DNA from: Prevotella sp. UBA2725
Lineage (GTDB): Bacteria; Bacteroidota; Bacteroidia; Bacteroidales; Bacteroidaceae
Assembly (NCBI GenBank): GCA_002353825.1
Contig: DEKJ01000016.1
Span: 940-64,939, forward strand
Direction of reading: 5' to 3'
DNA: 64,000 nucleotides
Under the pieces are notes generated by a model. It worked only from the letters and a program-made list of their open reading frames with translations, was not told the origin of the DNA and made no database searches. Positions 40,987 to 50,729 of the stretch are shown here, one piece after another. The position numbers and the translations under genes were made by a program. Each line of letters begins with the position of its first letter. Position 1 is the stretch's first letter.

Positions 40987-41633
40987 CAGAAGACGAGAAG
41001 ATTCAGCGATTGCTCGACGCACAGGAGCATCCGGGAAAGTATTCGGATGAGGAAATAAACGAGCTGTTGAAAGAAGCAGAACCTTTATCCGACCTCAAGT
41101 GTGCGATGACGGATGAAGACACCCGGAAGGAAGACATTGATGTTGATGCCGCGTGGGAAAGGTTCGACCAAAAGCATCCAAAAGAAGACCAGCATCCTTC
41201 ACATGCCTGGCTGAAGATAGCCGCATCGTTCATCGGCTTTCTGATAGTCGGTGCTGCCGCTTATGCTGCTATGGTCAGCTTAGGCCTTGTCCGCAATCCA
41301 TTCCATCAGACAACATCTGCGAAGACAGAAATCATTGCCAAACAAGACACGGCAAAGATCGCCAAGCCGATAGTAGCAACGAAAGACACAGTGACAACGA
41401 AGAAAGAAGCACCTCAGACCATTCATTTCGACAATGCTGAGCTGACAACGATCCTCGGAGCAATGGCAAAATATTATGGTGTGGAGGTTAACTTTGCCAA
41501 CGAAACCGCAAAGCATATCCGCCTGCATTTCGAGTGGGACCAAGCGAAGAGTCTTGACGACAACATTCAGGTCTTGAACAGTTTCCAGCAGATAACCATC
41601 ACGCGGGATGGCAACAAAATAGTGGTGGAATAA
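40983..41633 (+). CDS. Short anti-sigma factor with DUF4974 domain
   Basis: A 216-residue FecR-like anti-sigma protein. The cytoplasmic N-terminal part (residues 1-78) should bind the sigma factor, one transmembrane helix (LKIAASFIGFLIVGAAAYAAMV, about 80-101) follows, and the periplasmic end is a DUF4974 domain (IHFDNAELTTILGAMAKYYGVEVNFANET...LNSFQQITITRDGNKIVVE). It is shorter than usual Bacteroidetes anti-sigma proteins (about 300-350 residues) because the FecR beta domain between helix and DUF4974 is missing. It is translationally coupled to the sigma factor. Confidence 0.85.
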   Translation: MTEDEKIQRLLDAQEHPGKYSDEEINELLKEAEPLSDLKCAMTDEDTRKEDIDVDAAWERFDQKHPKEDQHPSHAWLKIAASFIGFLIVGAAAYAAMVSLGLVRNPFHQTTSAKTEIIAKQDTAKIAKPIVATKDTVTTKKEAPQTIHFDNAELTTILGAMAKYYGVEVNFANETAKHIRLHFEWDQAKSLDDNIQVLNSFQQITITRDGNKIVVE

Positions 41634-41645
41634 AGAAAAGAACAC

Positions 41646-44189
41646 ATGAAAAAAATAATATTGCTTTTACTTATTATATCATCGTTTCAGGCTCTCTCCG
41701 CCCAGCGTATCTCCCATTGTTTCAATAACGTGACGATGCCGGATGCCTTGAGCACATTGGAGCGGATGACACATCGCTATACAATCAACTTCATCTACAA
41801 CGATCTCGAGGACTTCCGCGTGACGACAAATATTGAGCGCCAGACCGTTCCTGAGGCACTGCGCCAGATCATCGGCTTCTACCCCATAACTGCCACGATG
41901 GTCAACGACAGTCTTATCTCCGTAGAGTGTTATCAAAAAGCACAGACAAGATATAAAGGCCGCATCATTGATGCAGAGGGCCAGCCCATTGAGTTTGCCA
42001 ACGTCACGCTGCTGACACCGAAGGACTCTGTCTTCCTTGCCGGAGGCGTGAGCAACGAGAGTGGATATTTCACGATACCTTGTGAGAGCAAGAGCGTCAT
42101 CGTGCGCGTCAGTTATGTGGGCTACAAGACCGTGGCGAAGACTGTATCCACCCCCAATATCGGCAACGTACGTCTCCAGCCCGACCGCTTCATGCTCAAA
42201 GGCGTCACGGTGAAGACACTGCGCCCGCAGTATAAGATGGCGCACGGCGGAATGACCGTCGACGTGGAGCACTCCGTGCTGAGTAAGATGGGCAATGGCA
42301 TGGACGTCCTCGGACAGCTGCCGCGCGTGAGCGTCAATGGCAATGCAGTGGAGGTCTTTGCCAAGGGCACCCCGCTCATCTATATCAACAACAAGAAGGT
42401 GACCGACTATCAGGAACTGTCGCAACTGAAGTCGGAGGATATCAAGAACGTCGACGTCATCACCTCGCCGGGCGCACAGTATGACGCCACCGTGAAAAGT
42501 GTCATCCGCATAAGGACGAAGAAAGCGGCGTGGGAAGGCTTCGGCTTCACGAACACTGCCAAGACCGACTATAACAGTATGTGGGACGGCTACGACTGGG
42601 CTGATCTGAAATACCGCACCGGAGGATTGGAGATTCAGAGCAACACCGGGCTCTACAGTCAGACATTCAAGGAGAACAACGATGTCAACCTCACCTTGAT
42701 GCCGAAGGATAATACGATCAATATCTATCAGAAGATCAAAGACAATTCTCGCGAGAACATCCTTTCACAGACCGTCAAGCTCAGCTACGACTTCAACGCC
42801 GACAACTCTATCGGTGCAAGCTACTGGTACTACAAGACACTCTACAATCGTGTAAATATTCCCGTCGACAATCTTAGTATCACGCGCAACGGACAAGATG
42901 TCGGCTTTGTGAATCAGATTAGCAACACCGACAGATATGTAGGCCCGCGCAGTGAGGCGAATGTGTATTACATCGGTAAATTAGGCAAATGGAGTCTCGA
43001 CTTCAACGGCAGCTATGTTTTTATGAAGTATACCCAGCACATGGCGGTCAACGAGCAAAGCGATGAGCTCGACAACCGCGAGGTGAGTGTCCGTGGTGGC
43101 CAGCGCAGCAAGATGTGGGCCGGAAAACTTGTCGCCACTTACCCCATCGGAAAAGGCGAGTTGGCCTTTGGCTCCGAATACACCCACACCAAATCGGAGG
43201 GCTTCAACATCAATGAACCTAACCTTGTGTCCGACTCACAGACGCTGCTTTATGAGTACAACATAGCAGGCTTTGCAAGTTTTAATATGCCTTTCGGTCA
43301 TTATCAACTGAACACAGGCCTGCGCTATGAGCATGTCAAGACCGACTATTACAGTCAGGGCGTGTGGGAATCGGAGCCCAGCCGCAAATATGACAATGTC
43401 TTCCCGAACATCTCCTTGTCGTGGAACAAAGACTTGTGGTCGTGGCAGGTGGCTTACGCGATGAAGACGAAGCGGCCGAGCTATCGCAACCTCCGCAACT
43501 ATATGCAATACGACAACCGCTATCTCTACGAGGGCGGTAACCCTTATCTCCGGCCGGAATACATTCACAACGTAGAGTTGTCGGGTGTGTATAAATGGCT
43601 GAGCATCACTGCAGGATATAACTATTATGACAAAAAGTTCTCCACGCGCTTCGGATTGTATGAAGGTCAGGAGATTGCATACATGTCGGTATTCAACATC
43701 GGTCACATGCAAAGCACGTATGCTTCTATCGTCGCCTCGCCGAAGTTCGGATGGTATCATCCGCAGTATGAGATAGACTATGCGCAGATGTTCTACCACG
43801 AGCCGACCTCGTTCAAGTCGAACAGTCCCAGCTTCGAGTTTCATGTTCACAATACCTTCGTGCTGCCATCCAATTGGATGCTGATGCTCAACTTCGATGG
43901 CAAAACCGACTGGTATGAACCAATGTGCAGCAATAAAGGTTATTTCAAGATGTCGGCGATGATTCGGAAGTCTTTCTTCAAGGATCGGCTTGTGTTCATG
44001 CTCCAGGGCAATGATATCACACGCTCCGTCCGTGAACGTTGGACATTCCATTGTCCGGGCGTCCTCAATAGTAAGGATTCTTACAACTACACGCAGAGTA
44101 TAGGCCTCACCGTCACCTACAAGTTCAATGCTACGCGCAGCCGCTATAAAGGAACCGGCGCAGGAAATGCGGAGAAAAAGAGGTTGTAA
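41646..44189 (+). CDS. TonB-type receptor with STN signalling domain
   Basis: An 847-residue outer-membrane protein. A signal peptide (ending LSAQ, residue 20) precedes an STN domain (FNNVTMPDALSTLERM...TVPEALRQIIGFYPI, about residues 25-95). A carboxypeptidase-regulatory-like domain follows (YKGRIIDAEGQPIEFANVTLL), then a plug-like domain and a barrel. The STN domain should contact the DUF4974 part of the anti-sigma factor encoded 12 bases upstream. The end SRYKGTGAGNAEKKRL is nearly the same as in the paralogue at 35691. The imported or sensed substrate is unknown; no SusD-like partner is present. Confidence 0.9.
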   Translation: MKKIILLLLIISSFQALSAQRISHCFNNVTMPDALSTLERMTHRYTINFIYNDLEDFRVTTNIERQTVPEALRQIIGFYPITATMVNDSLISVECYQKAQTRYKGRIIDAEGQPIEFANVTLLTPKDSVFLAGGVSNESGYFTIPCESKSVIVRVSYVGYKTVAKTVSTPNIGNVRLQPDRFMLKGVTVKTLRPQYKMAHGGMTVDVEHSVLSKMGNGMDVLGQLPRVSVNGNAVEVFAKGTPLIYINNKKVTDYQELSQLKSEDIKNVDVITSPGAQYDATVKSVIRIRTKKAAWEGFGFTNTAKTDYNSMWDGYDWADLKYRTGGLEIQSNTGLYSQTFKENNDVNLTLMPKDNTINIYQKIKDNSRENILSQTVKLSYDFNADNSIGASYWYYKTLYNRVNIPVDNLSITRNGQDVGFVNQISNTDRYVGPRSEANVYYIGKLGKWSLDFNGSYVFMKYTQHMAVNEQSDELDNREVSVRGGQRSKMWAGKLVATYPIGKGELAFGSEYTHTKSEGFNINEPNLVSDSQTLLYEYNIAGFASFNMPFGHYQLNTGLRYEHVKTDYYSQGVWESEPSRKYDNVFPNISLSWNKDLWSWQVAYAMKTKRPSYRNLRNYMQYDNRYLYEGGNPYLRPEYIHNVELSGVYKWLSITAGYNYYDKKFSTRFGLYEGQEIAYMSVFNIGHMQSTYASIVASPKFGWYHPQYEIDYAQMFYHEPTSFKSNSPSFEFHVHNTFVLPSNWMLMLNFDGKTDWYEPMCSNKGYFKMSAMIRKSFFKDRLVFMLQGNDITRSVRERWTFHCPGVLNSKDSYNYTQSIGLTVTYKFNATRSRYKGTGAGNAEKKRL

Positions 44190-44204
44190 ACACCACAGCG
44201 AAAA

Positions 44205-44760
44205 CGGTAAGTGCCTCGGAGAGGCACAATTATTCATAACCCCAGACTAAGGGAGCAATCGCGACCGCAGTCTGGGGTATTTAAATAACCTGCGGACACC
44301 CCTAATGTCCAGCCTATCATAGGACAAGCACTTCTTTCTCTCACGAACTTTAATGTTCTTAAAGGAGACTACGCTATTCGCTACGTTAGGAGTTTTAAAC
44401 GTTAATTTCCATCAATGGCCATTAATTGACGACAATTATAATTTTCAATTCTCGACAATTGATAGATTAATTAATGTCTAATTAACGGCTAATTGATGAC
44501 AATTAACGTTTAAAGCCTTACCCCGCATTGTCCTATTAGCTGTTATGTAAATGCTTTTACTTCTCTACTCGGAGAGGCTGAATGTGCCTTTAGGCGCGCA
44601 ATGGGAGAAGTAAGGATACATTACGCACTGTCGTGCAGTCTGCCTCTCCGAGGCAGGAGATCAATCAAAAAGGCCCACACAAAACACCCCAGTCTGCGTC
44701 GCTACGCTCCTTAGACTGGGGTTATGTAAAATTCAGCCTCTCCGAGGCTGTTTAGTGATA
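44205..44760. repeat. Intergenic repeat cluster (CCCCAGACT hairpins, CCTCGGAGAGG palindromes)
   Basis: Hairpins CCCCAGACT/AGTCTGGGG (44240-44277) and CCCCAGTCT/AGACTGGGG (44687-44721) flank several GCCTCGGAGAGGC-type palindromes. An AT-rich part at 44402-44465 (TTAATTTCCATCAATGGCCA) repeats the element at about 11060. No gene is seen in the 660-base gap between 44190 and 44855. Confidence 0.82.
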
Positions 44761-44855
44761 TCAATCTGAAAACCGGAAGGCGCTAAAAATAATACGATTA
44801 TTATACAATAACCGCGATAATCTGTCGTTATTTAGGAGAGAATACTTCTGAAATA

Positions 44856-45356
44856 ATGACTAATAAAATATTATTTAAACGAACTTGTTTGTTTTTCGCG
44901 GCTCTATTAATGTGTACAGCCGCTTCTTACGCTTATGAACCCGATGCCATCCCTTCAAAGGCTAAGACCGAGAAGGTCAGTCAGCCGGCTGTTGAGATGG
45001 CACTGCCTACCGCTGAAGATCTTGAGGATTCAGAGCTCACGCTCGACAACCTCTATAAGGCTTTGGACAAAGAAGGCGTGAAGTTCCCGAAGATCGTGGC
45101 TGCTCAGGCCTTGCTTGAGACCGGCAACTTCGGCTCGAAGGTCTGCCTGGAGCTCAACAACCTCTTCGGTCTGCGTCGCCCGAGCGATGGCTCTTATTAT
45201 GCATTCAACAACTGGGAAGAGTCGGTCGTTGCTTACCGCGACTACGTGCAATATAAATATACCGATGGTGATTATTACCGCTTTCTCAAGCAGATCGGCT
45301 ATGCCGAGGACAAACACTATGTGGAGAAAGTGAAACGCATCGCGGACGGGTTGTAA
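44856..45356 (+). CDS. Secreted glucosaminidase-domain protein
   Basis: A 166-residue exported protein with a signal peptide (about residues 8-26, ending SYAYE) and a compact glucosaminidase domain. The family core is KFPKIVAAQALLETGNFGS (catalytic-type Glu in LLETG), LNNLFGLRRPSDGSYYAFNNWEESVVAYRDYV, and a final helix ending KRIADGL. It likely cuts N-acetylglucosaminyl bonds in peptidoglycan in the periplasm. The stop codon abuts that of the convergent MATE gene. Confidence 0.87.
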   Translation: MTNKILFKRTCLFFAALLMCTAASYAYEPDAIPSKAKTEKVSQPAVEMALPTAEDLEDSELTLDNLYKALDKEGVKFPKIVAAQALLETGNFGSKVCLELNNLFGLRRPSDGSYYAFNNWEESVVAYRDYVQYKYTDGDYYRFLKQIGYAEDKHYVEKVKRIADGL

Positions 45357-46709
45357 TTACCTCACCGTTTTCTTCAGATGCCTGTAGAGCAGGAAGAAGG
45401 CGGGGAAGAGGAAGAGGTCAGCGAAGATCCACGCCATCGGGTCACCATAACACACGCCAAGGAAGCCGAAGGCAGGCACGAGCCATAGACTCACGCCGCT
45501 GCGCGCTATCATCTCCATCACTCCAGAGAGCATCGAGAGGTTGCTGTAGCCCAATCCCTGGATACTGTATCGGAAGATTGTGAGCATGCCGAGAGCCGGA
45601 TAGAAATAGCAACTGATACGCATGATCATTGCCGCGTTGTTCGCTACTTCCTGGCCTTTGCCGTTGACGAAAAGCTCCATCATGTCGGTTGCGAAAGGGA
45701 AGATGATGATGACTGTGAAAACGAAATAGACAAGCATGATCTTCACCGCTGCCCACTCTCCTTGCCGCACGCGGTCGAGACGCTTTGCGCCGATATTCTG
45801 TCCGCAATAGGTTGCCATGGCCACGCCGATATTCTCAAAGACACATGTAAAGAGGTATTTGATACGCACGGCAGCCGTGAACGATGCCACATAGACCGTT
45901 CCCAAGGCGTTGTTCGCACTCTGCAGCATGATGATGCCGATAGCTGTGATCGAGAACTGCAAGCCCATCGGCACACCGTTGTTGAGCAATATCGAGATAC
46001 GTTTGTTGTTATACCGTCGCTCCTCGCCGTGAGGAATGAGGATCTGCATGCGCCGCGCCACATACCACACACTGAGCACCGAGGCAAAGAGTTGGGAGAG
46101 TAATGTCGCAAGACCTGCTCCCGCCACTCCCATGCCGAGCATGAGGATGAGCAATACGTCGAGGATGATGTTGACAAACGACGAGAAGATAAGAAAATAG
46201 AACGGCTGTTTCGAGTTGCCCAAGGCACGGATGAATCCTGCAAAGAGGTTGTAGCAGATTGTGAAGGGGATAGCGAGGAACTGCAGGAGCAGGAAGATGT
46301 AAGCCTCACTGAAGATATCCTTCGGCGTGTTCACAAGTCCGAGAATCCGCGAGCAGAAGATACACGCGAGGAAGGTGACGACGACAGCGAGTACGACGGC
46401 TATGCGGATGGCATTGGCCACATAGACGCGCATCTTACCATAGTCCTTTGCTCCGAACGCCTGTGCGATAGGGATGGCAAAACCTGCGCATGCTCCGTTG
46501 CAGAATCCCATGACAAGGAACATAACAGAAGAGGACGCACCGACAGCTGCCAGCGCGCCCACTCCGATCCAACGCCCCACAATAGCGGCGTCGATGATGA
46601 GGTACATCTGTTGAAGGATGTACCCCAATATTAAAGGTACGGCAAACTTAATGATCCCGCGGGCTGGACTGCCCACGGTCATGTCGTTTGCCGAAACTGT
46701 ATTCGACAT
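45357..46709 (-). CDS. MATE family efflux transporter
   Basis: A 450-residue inner-membrane protein with about twelve helices. MATE signatures are seen at the N-terminus (RGIIKFAVPLILGYILQQMYLIIDAAIVGRW) and at the corresponding place in the second half (GVPMGLQFSITAIGIIMLQ), reflecting the family's internal repeat. It exports cationic drugs or metabolites by Na+ or H+ antiport. One base separates its start from the cysS stop, so it is the second gene of a cysS-MATE operon. Confidence 0.92.
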   Translation of the reverse strand: MSNTVSANDMTVGSPARGIIKFAVPLILGYILQQMYLIIDAAIVGRWIGVGALAAVGASSSVMFLVMGFCNGACAGFAIPIAQAFGAKDYGKMRVYVANAIRIAVVLAVVVTFLACIFCSRILGLVNTPKDIFSEAYIFLLLQFLAIPFTICYNLFAGFIRALGNSKQPFYFLIFSSFVNIILDVLLILMLGMGVAGAGLATLLSQLFASVLSVWYVARRMQILIPHGEERRYNNKRISILLNNGVPMGLQFSITAIGIIMLQSANNALGTVYVASFTAAVRIKYLFTCVFENIGVAMATYCGQNIGAKRLDRVRQGEWAAVKIMLVYFVFTVIIIFPFATDMMELFVNGKGQEVANNAAMIMRISCYFYPALGMLTIFRYSIQGLGYSNLSMLSGVMEMIARSGVSLWLVPAFGFLGVCYGDPMAWIFADLFLFPAFFLLYRHLKKTVR

Positions 46710-46710
46710 T

Positions 46711-48201
46711 TTATTTATTCAGTTTCCACGTGGCACCGTCCTTGGTGTCCTGTACGATGAAGCCGGCATCGGTGAGGGTGTTGCGGATCTGATCGCTCGT
46801 TGCCCAGTCCTTAGCCTCCTTGGCTCTCTGACGCATCTTCAGCACGAGATCCACGATCTTACCGTACGCTTTCTCACGCTCGGGACTTCCTGCACCACGG
46901 TTCGACTTCAGTCCGAGGAGGTCGAAGGTGAAGAGATTCATCGTGTCGCGCAGCTCCTTGAGGTCGTCGGCAGAGATCTTCGTCTTGTGGTCGAGGAGCG
47001 TGTTGATGAGGTGACAAGCCTCGAAGAGCGCACTGATGACGAGCGGAGTCTGCAGGTCATCGTTCATGGCGTCGTAGCAGCGCTGGCGCAGTTCACTGAC
47101 GAACTTATGCGTGTCGGGCTGTGAGCCTTTCGATGTCTGGATACGGTCGAGGTTGGAGATACCGTCCATGAGACGCTCGTAGCCTTTCTGTGCAGCCTTG
47201 AGGGCATCGTTGCTGAAGTCGACGGTGCCACGGTAGTGGGCTGAGAGGATGAAGAAACGGATCGTCATGGGCGAGTAAGCCTGGTCCAGAGACGGATGGT
47301 TGCCGGTGAAGAACTGCTCTAAGGTGATGAAGTTGCCGAGGCTCTTGCCCATCTTCTGGCCGTTGATGGTGATCATGTTGTTATGCATCCAGTAGTGCAC
47401 CATCTGGTCGCCTTGTGAGGCCACCGCCTGCGCTATCTCGCACTCGTGGTGCGGGAAGATGAGGTCCATGCCGCCTCCGTGAATGTCGAAATGGTTGCCG
47501 AGATACTTGCGGCCCATAGCCGTGCACTCGCAGTGCCATCCGGGGAAGCCGTCACCCCACGGGCTCGGCCAGCGCATGATATGCTCCGGTGTGGCGCGTT
47601 TCCACAAAGCGAAGTCGGCCTGACATTTCTTCTCATCCGTTCCGGCAAGCTCACGACTCTTGTTGATGATATCGGTGAGGTTACGGCCGGAGAGGATACC
47701 GTATTTATGGTCTTTGTTGTATTTCTGAATATCGAAATAGACGGAGCCGTGGCTCTCGTAGGCATAACCGTTCTTGAGAATCTCCTTGACGAGCTCCTCC
47801 TGCTCGATGATGTGTCCTGTGGCGTGCGGCTCTATCGACGGGGGCAGCGTGTTGAGCATCTCCATGGCTTTGTGATAGCGGTTGGTATAGTACTGTGCTA
47901 TCTCCATCGGCTCGAGCTGCTCCAGGCGTGCCTTCTTCTCAATCTTGTCATCGCCTTCGTCAGCATCGTGCTCGAGATGGCCTACATCCGTGATGTTGCG
48001 TACATAACGCACCTTATAGCCTAAATGGCGGAGGTAACGGAAGAGCACGTCGAAGGTGATGGCGGGACGCGCATGACCCAAGTGCGGATCCCCATAAACG
48101 GTGGGACCGCAGACATACATGCCCACGTAAGGTGCATGCAAGGGCTTGAAAAGCTCTTTTTGGCGCGTCAGCGTATTGTAAATTAAGAAGTTCTGTGTCA
48201 T
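46711..48201 (-). CDS. cysS: Cysteinyl-tRNA synthetase
   Basis: A 496-residue class I synthetase. HIGH-type motif [10 protein letters not shown] near residue 36 with the zinc-site YVCGPTV before it, [10 protein letters not shown] and [10 protein letters not shown] in the core, and KMGKSLGNF as the KMSKS motif. The C-terminal helical DALR-like part and an anticodon-binding end complete the protein. A leftward TAAGTTTG box lies at 48272-48279. Confidence 0.97.
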   Translation of the reverse strand: MTQNFLIYNTLTRQKELFKPLHAPYVGMYVCGPTVYGDPHLGHARPAITFDVLFRYLRHLGYKVRYVRNITDVGHLEHDADEGDDKIEKKARLEQLEPMEIAQYYTNRYHKAMEMLNTLPPSIEPHATGHIIEQEELVKEILKNGYAYESHGSVYFDIQKYNKDHKYGILSGRNLTDIINKSRELAGTDEKKCQADFALWKRATPEHIMRWPSPWGDGFPGWHCECTAMGRKYLGNHFDIHGGGMDLIFPHHECEIAQAVASQGDQMVHYWMHNNMITINGQKMGKSLGNFITLEQFFTGNHPSLDQAYSPMTIRFFILSAHYRGTVDFSNDALKAAQKGYERLMDGISNLDRIQTSKGSQPDTHKFVSELRQRCYDAMNDDLQTPLVISALFEACHLINTLLDHKTKISADDLKELRDTMNLFTFDLLGLKSNRGAGSPEREKAYGKIVDLVLKMRQRAKEAKDWATSDQIRNTLTDAGFIVQDTKDGATWKLNK

Positions 48202-48271
48202 ATTGTATTATATCGATTTTATGATCCGTGAATGTAGACAGCTGCAAGGGTGTGCCCCTGTATTTGGACTG

Positions 48272-48330
48272 CAAACTTACACTTTTTTTCGCTAAAAGCC
48301 GTTGCTTTACTGTTTTTTTTGATAACTTTG
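48272..48330. promoter_or_regulatory. Divergent promoters of cysS and the MgtC-like gene
   Basis: Minus-strand TAAGTTTG (48272-48279) serves cysS. On the plus strand, TTG (48302-48304), 18 bases, TAACTTTG (48323-48330) serves the gene at 48377. Confidence 0.68.
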
Positions 48331-48376
48331 CCTTGATTCTATACGAATATCAATAATATTATTGCTTGATTACTAT

Positions 48377-49036
48377 ATGATAGACTGTCATCTTCTCGAT
48401 ATGAGCTTACGCCTCTTGGTTGCTATGATTCTTGGTGGCATCATTGGTCTGGAGCGTGACTACCGTGCGAAAGACGCGGGATTCCGCACCCATTTCCTTG
48501 TGGCTGTGGGCTCAGCGCTCTTCACACTGCTGTCAATGTATGGCTTCTCCGAGGGCGTGCGCGATACCTCGCGTGTGGCGGCTCAGGTCGTCTCAGGCAT
48601 CGGCTTCCTCGGTGCGGGTCTCATCGTGTTTCAGAAGAACGTCATCCGCGGTCTCACTACGGCTGCAGGACTGTGGGTCACGGCAGCCGTCGGCATGGCT
48701 TGCGGCACCGGACAGTATTATCTTGCGGTCTTCGTCACCGTGCTCATGCTCTTAGGCCTTGAGGTGCTCGGCCATCTCATCCCCAAGCTCGGCGGCATGA
48801 CCAATGTGCGGCTCACGTTCTCGTCGGTATCGAAAGACACGGTGAGCAAGGCCTTGGAGAATATCCGTCAGGCTGTAGCCGACGTCGTGAGCTTTGAGAT
48901 GAAGAACCGCCACTCGTCTCACGGAGATCTCTTCGACGTGCAGATAGAGGTGCGCATGCGGCGCGACCAGCGGCGTGATGCGCTCTTCGATTATCTCAAG
49001 GATTTTGATGACGTGACGATATTCAGCGAGGAATGA
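48377..49036 (+). CDS. MgtC/SapB family membrane protein
   Basis: A 219-residue protein from the ATG at 48377; a TTG start five codons upstream is less likely. The MgtC core is RLLVAMILGGIIGLERDYRAKDAGFRTH, with the conserved LGGIIGLERxxxxxxAGxRTH pattern. Four to five helices follow (SGIGFLGAGLIVFQ, GLTTAAGLWVTAAVGMACG), and the C-terminal cytoplasmic domain is ACT-like. The family is tied to survival under low magnesium or to membrane potential; its transport role is disputed. Confidence 0.88.
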   Translation: MIDCHLLDMSLRLLVAMILGGIIGLERDYRAKDAGFRTHFLVAVGSALFTLLSMYGFSEGVRDTSRVAAQVVSGIGFLGAGLIVFQKNVIRGLTTAAGLWVTAAVGMACGTGQYYLAVFVTVLMLLGLEVLGHLIPKLGGMTNVRLTFSSVSKDTVSKALENIRQAVADVVSFEMKNRHSSHGDLFDVQIEVRMRRDQRRDALFDYLKDFDDVTIFSEE

Positions 49037-49093
49037 TTTTGGTTCATTCGTTAAATGACAACACGCTTATGAACATCTCCAAAGATTTTTATT

Positions 49094-49230
49094 TCACACG
49101 GATTTTAAAGATCTTAAAGATGGCTACGCTGTTCGCTACGCGGTGAAGGGCGCCCACTTGGGGTGCCCCTATGGGTATGTGTAGCCGCAACGCGGCGTAA
49201 CAATCTTTAAAATCTTTAAAATCCGTGTGA
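49094..49230. mobile_element. MITE-like element with 28-bp terminal inverted repeats
   Basis: The ends TCACACGGATTTTAAAGATC... (49094-49121) and its near-perfect reverse complement (49203-49230) match at 27 of 28 positions. The 81-base centre has further pairing (GGCTAC/GTAGCC) and no open frame. No clear target duplication is visible. It could instead be a transcribed stem-loop. Confidence 0.6.
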
Positions 49231-49289
49231 GAAAATATCTATGTGAGATCTATGTGAGCATGTACCTATTTAGCGGATGACCGATAGTT

Positions 49290-49356
49290 TTAGGGAAAAT
49301 CCTACACGCTTTTAGGTTATTTCCCTTTTCCCATTATTCCTCATGGATTATCTTTG
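49290..49356 (+). promoter_or_regulatory. Promoter with AGGG direct-repeat operator
   Basis: TAGGGAAAATCCTA (49291-49304) and TTTAGGTTATTTCCC (49311-49325) place AGG cores 22 bases apart, as in the 2.8 kb copy. The -7 box TATCTTTG is at 49349-49356, 59 bases after TTAGGG begins, against 60 at the 2.8 kb locus. Confidence 0.65.
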
Positions 49357-49383
49357 CATGCAGAATAATTAAATTATATTACC

Positions 49384-50076
49384 ATGAAAAAGATTATCCT
49401 TCTTACGTTGGCTCTTATCGCTACACTGAGCGTTTCAGCCCAATATTATCCTGACGGCAGACCTATTCCGCCCCGCCATCGTTATGGCAACTCCTATAAT
49501 CATCGGACTTCACACAGCTACTTTGGCAGTGATACCTACTATGGCTTCCGCCTGGGTCTGAATGTAGCCACCGTTCGTTCCGATGCTGCTATCCTTGACG
49601 GCAGTGACTCGCGCACAGGTCTGGATCTCGGCGCTGTCATTGGCACACGTCTGACGTCTACTGCACCGCTCTATTTCGAGACCGGTCTCTCTTATACAGA
49701 GAAAGGTGGCAAGGGTACGTATCAAGGCGACAAGTTCACGTACCGGCTTGAATACTTGGAGTTGCCGCTTGTGATCAAATATAAGTATCCAGTCTCACCC
49801 GATGTCACCATTGAGCCGTTTGCCGGTGGTTATCTGGCACTTGGTGTCGGCGGAAAGATCAAGAACTATGGTGCCCGCGAGGCTTATTCGAGTTTCAGCG
49901 ACGACAACGCAGCCTTCAAGCGCTTTGATGGTGGTCTGCGCATCGGCTGTGGCGCGAGCTTCGACATGCTCTATCTCGGACTGAGCTATGACATCGGTTT
50001 GGCGAATATCGGTCACGACGACTTTGACGACACGCGCACGGGGTGTCTCAATCTCAACATCGGCGTGACGTTCTGA
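49384..50076 (+). CDS. Outer-membrane beta-barrel protein (PorT-like)
   Basis: A 230-residue protein with signal peptide MKKIILLTLALIATLSVSA, then Q20. A Tyr/Pro/His-rich linker follows (YYPDGRPIPPRHRYGNSYNHR), then barrel strands starting YYGFRLGLNVATV and ending CLNLNIGVTF. It is in the same family as the barrels at 2982 and 24803 and shares their operator-like upstream element. A GGGCGGCC hairpin (50091-50111) follows the gene. Confidence 0.85.
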   Translation: MKKIILLTLALIATLSVSAQYYPDGRPIPPRHRYGNSYNHRTSHSYFGSDTYYGFRLGLNVATVRSDAAILDGSDSRTGLDLGAVIGTRLTSTAPLYFETGLSYTEKGGKGTYQGDKFTYRLEYLELPLVIKYKYPVSPDVTIEPFAGGYLALGVGGKIKNYGAREAYSSFSDDNAAFKRFDGGLRIGCGASFDMLYLGLSYDIGLANIGHDDFDDTRTGCLNLNIGVTF

Positions 50077-50090
50077 TCGTCCGCTTGCAG

Positions 50091-50111
50091 GGGCGGCCCC
50101 TGTGGCCGCCC
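50091..50111 (+). terminator. GC hairpin after the barrel gene
   Basis: GGGCGGCC (50091-50098) pairs with GGCCGCCC (50104-50111), with flanking TTGCA and TTGCA-like ends. It belongs to the same dispersed TGCAGGGGC family as 89-107. No T-run follows, so termination is probable rather than certain. Confidence 0.55.
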
Positions 50112-50143
50112 TTGCACTGCACCGAATATTCCTCAACAATTCC

Positions 50144-50174
50144 TTTGCCTACTACTAACTTTTTCGTAATTTTG
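50144..50174 (+). promoter_or_regulatory. Promoter of the Fur-family gene
   Basis: TTTG (50144-50147), 19 bases, TAATTTTG (50167-50174), 37 bases before the ATG. Confidence 0.75.
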
Positions 50175-50211
50175 CAATAAAGATAATCTTTTGTTGTAAT
50201 CCTTTGTTGCA

Positions 50212-50640
50212 ATGGATGAGAAAACAAGTGTCAATCTGTTAAGTAAACACGGCATCAAGCCGACAAGCAACCGCATTCTCGTTGTCAAAGCGCTTGCTAA
50301 AGAAGAACGGCCGTTGTCGCTCTCCGAACTCGAAAAACAGTTGTGGAGCGTGGACAAAAGCGGCATCTTCCGCGCCTTGATGCTCTTCCGCGACCATCAT
50401 CTCGTACATACGATAGAAGACGGGGAGGGCGGTATGCGCTATGAACTGTGCTTCAGTCATGGGGCAGAGGAGGACGATGACGACCTCCACGTGCATTTCT
50501 ATTGTGAGAAATGCCATAAGATCTATTGCCTTCACGACACTCCCATCCCTACAGTATCTCTTCCCAATGGTTTCACGCGCACCGGTTGCAACTATGTCAT
50601 CAAAGGCATCTGCGAGGAATGCAACAAAGAGCTGCGCTAA
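50212..50640 (+). CDS. Fur family transcriptional repressor
   Basis: A 142-residue regulator with the Fur winged helix (KHGIKPTSNRILVVKALAKEERPLSLSELEKQLWSVDKSGIFRALMLFRDHHLVHTIEDGEG, residues 10-72). The C-terminal metal-binding domain has HVHFYCEKCHKIYCL and ICEECNKEL, giving two CxxC pairs for structural zinc. It regulates by metal or peroxide; Fur, Zur and PerR cannot be told apart here. The residues for the regulatory site (a His-rich HGAEEDDDDLHVHF) suggest a metal sensor. No metal transport genes are adjacent. Confidence 0.9.
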   Translation: MDEKTSVNLLSKHGIKPTSNRILVVKALAKEERPLSLSELEKQLWSVDKSGIFRALMLFRDHHLVHTIEDGEGGMRYELCFSHGAEEDDDDLHVHFYCEKCHKIYCLHDTPIPTVSLPNGFTRTGCNYVIKGICEECNKELR

Positions 50641-50729
50641 AGACTGAAGGCGCTTCGCTAAAGAATAAAGAATAAAGAATAAAGAAGACAGGGCCGTACT
50701 TATACCTGCCAACCCTAAAAATACATATC

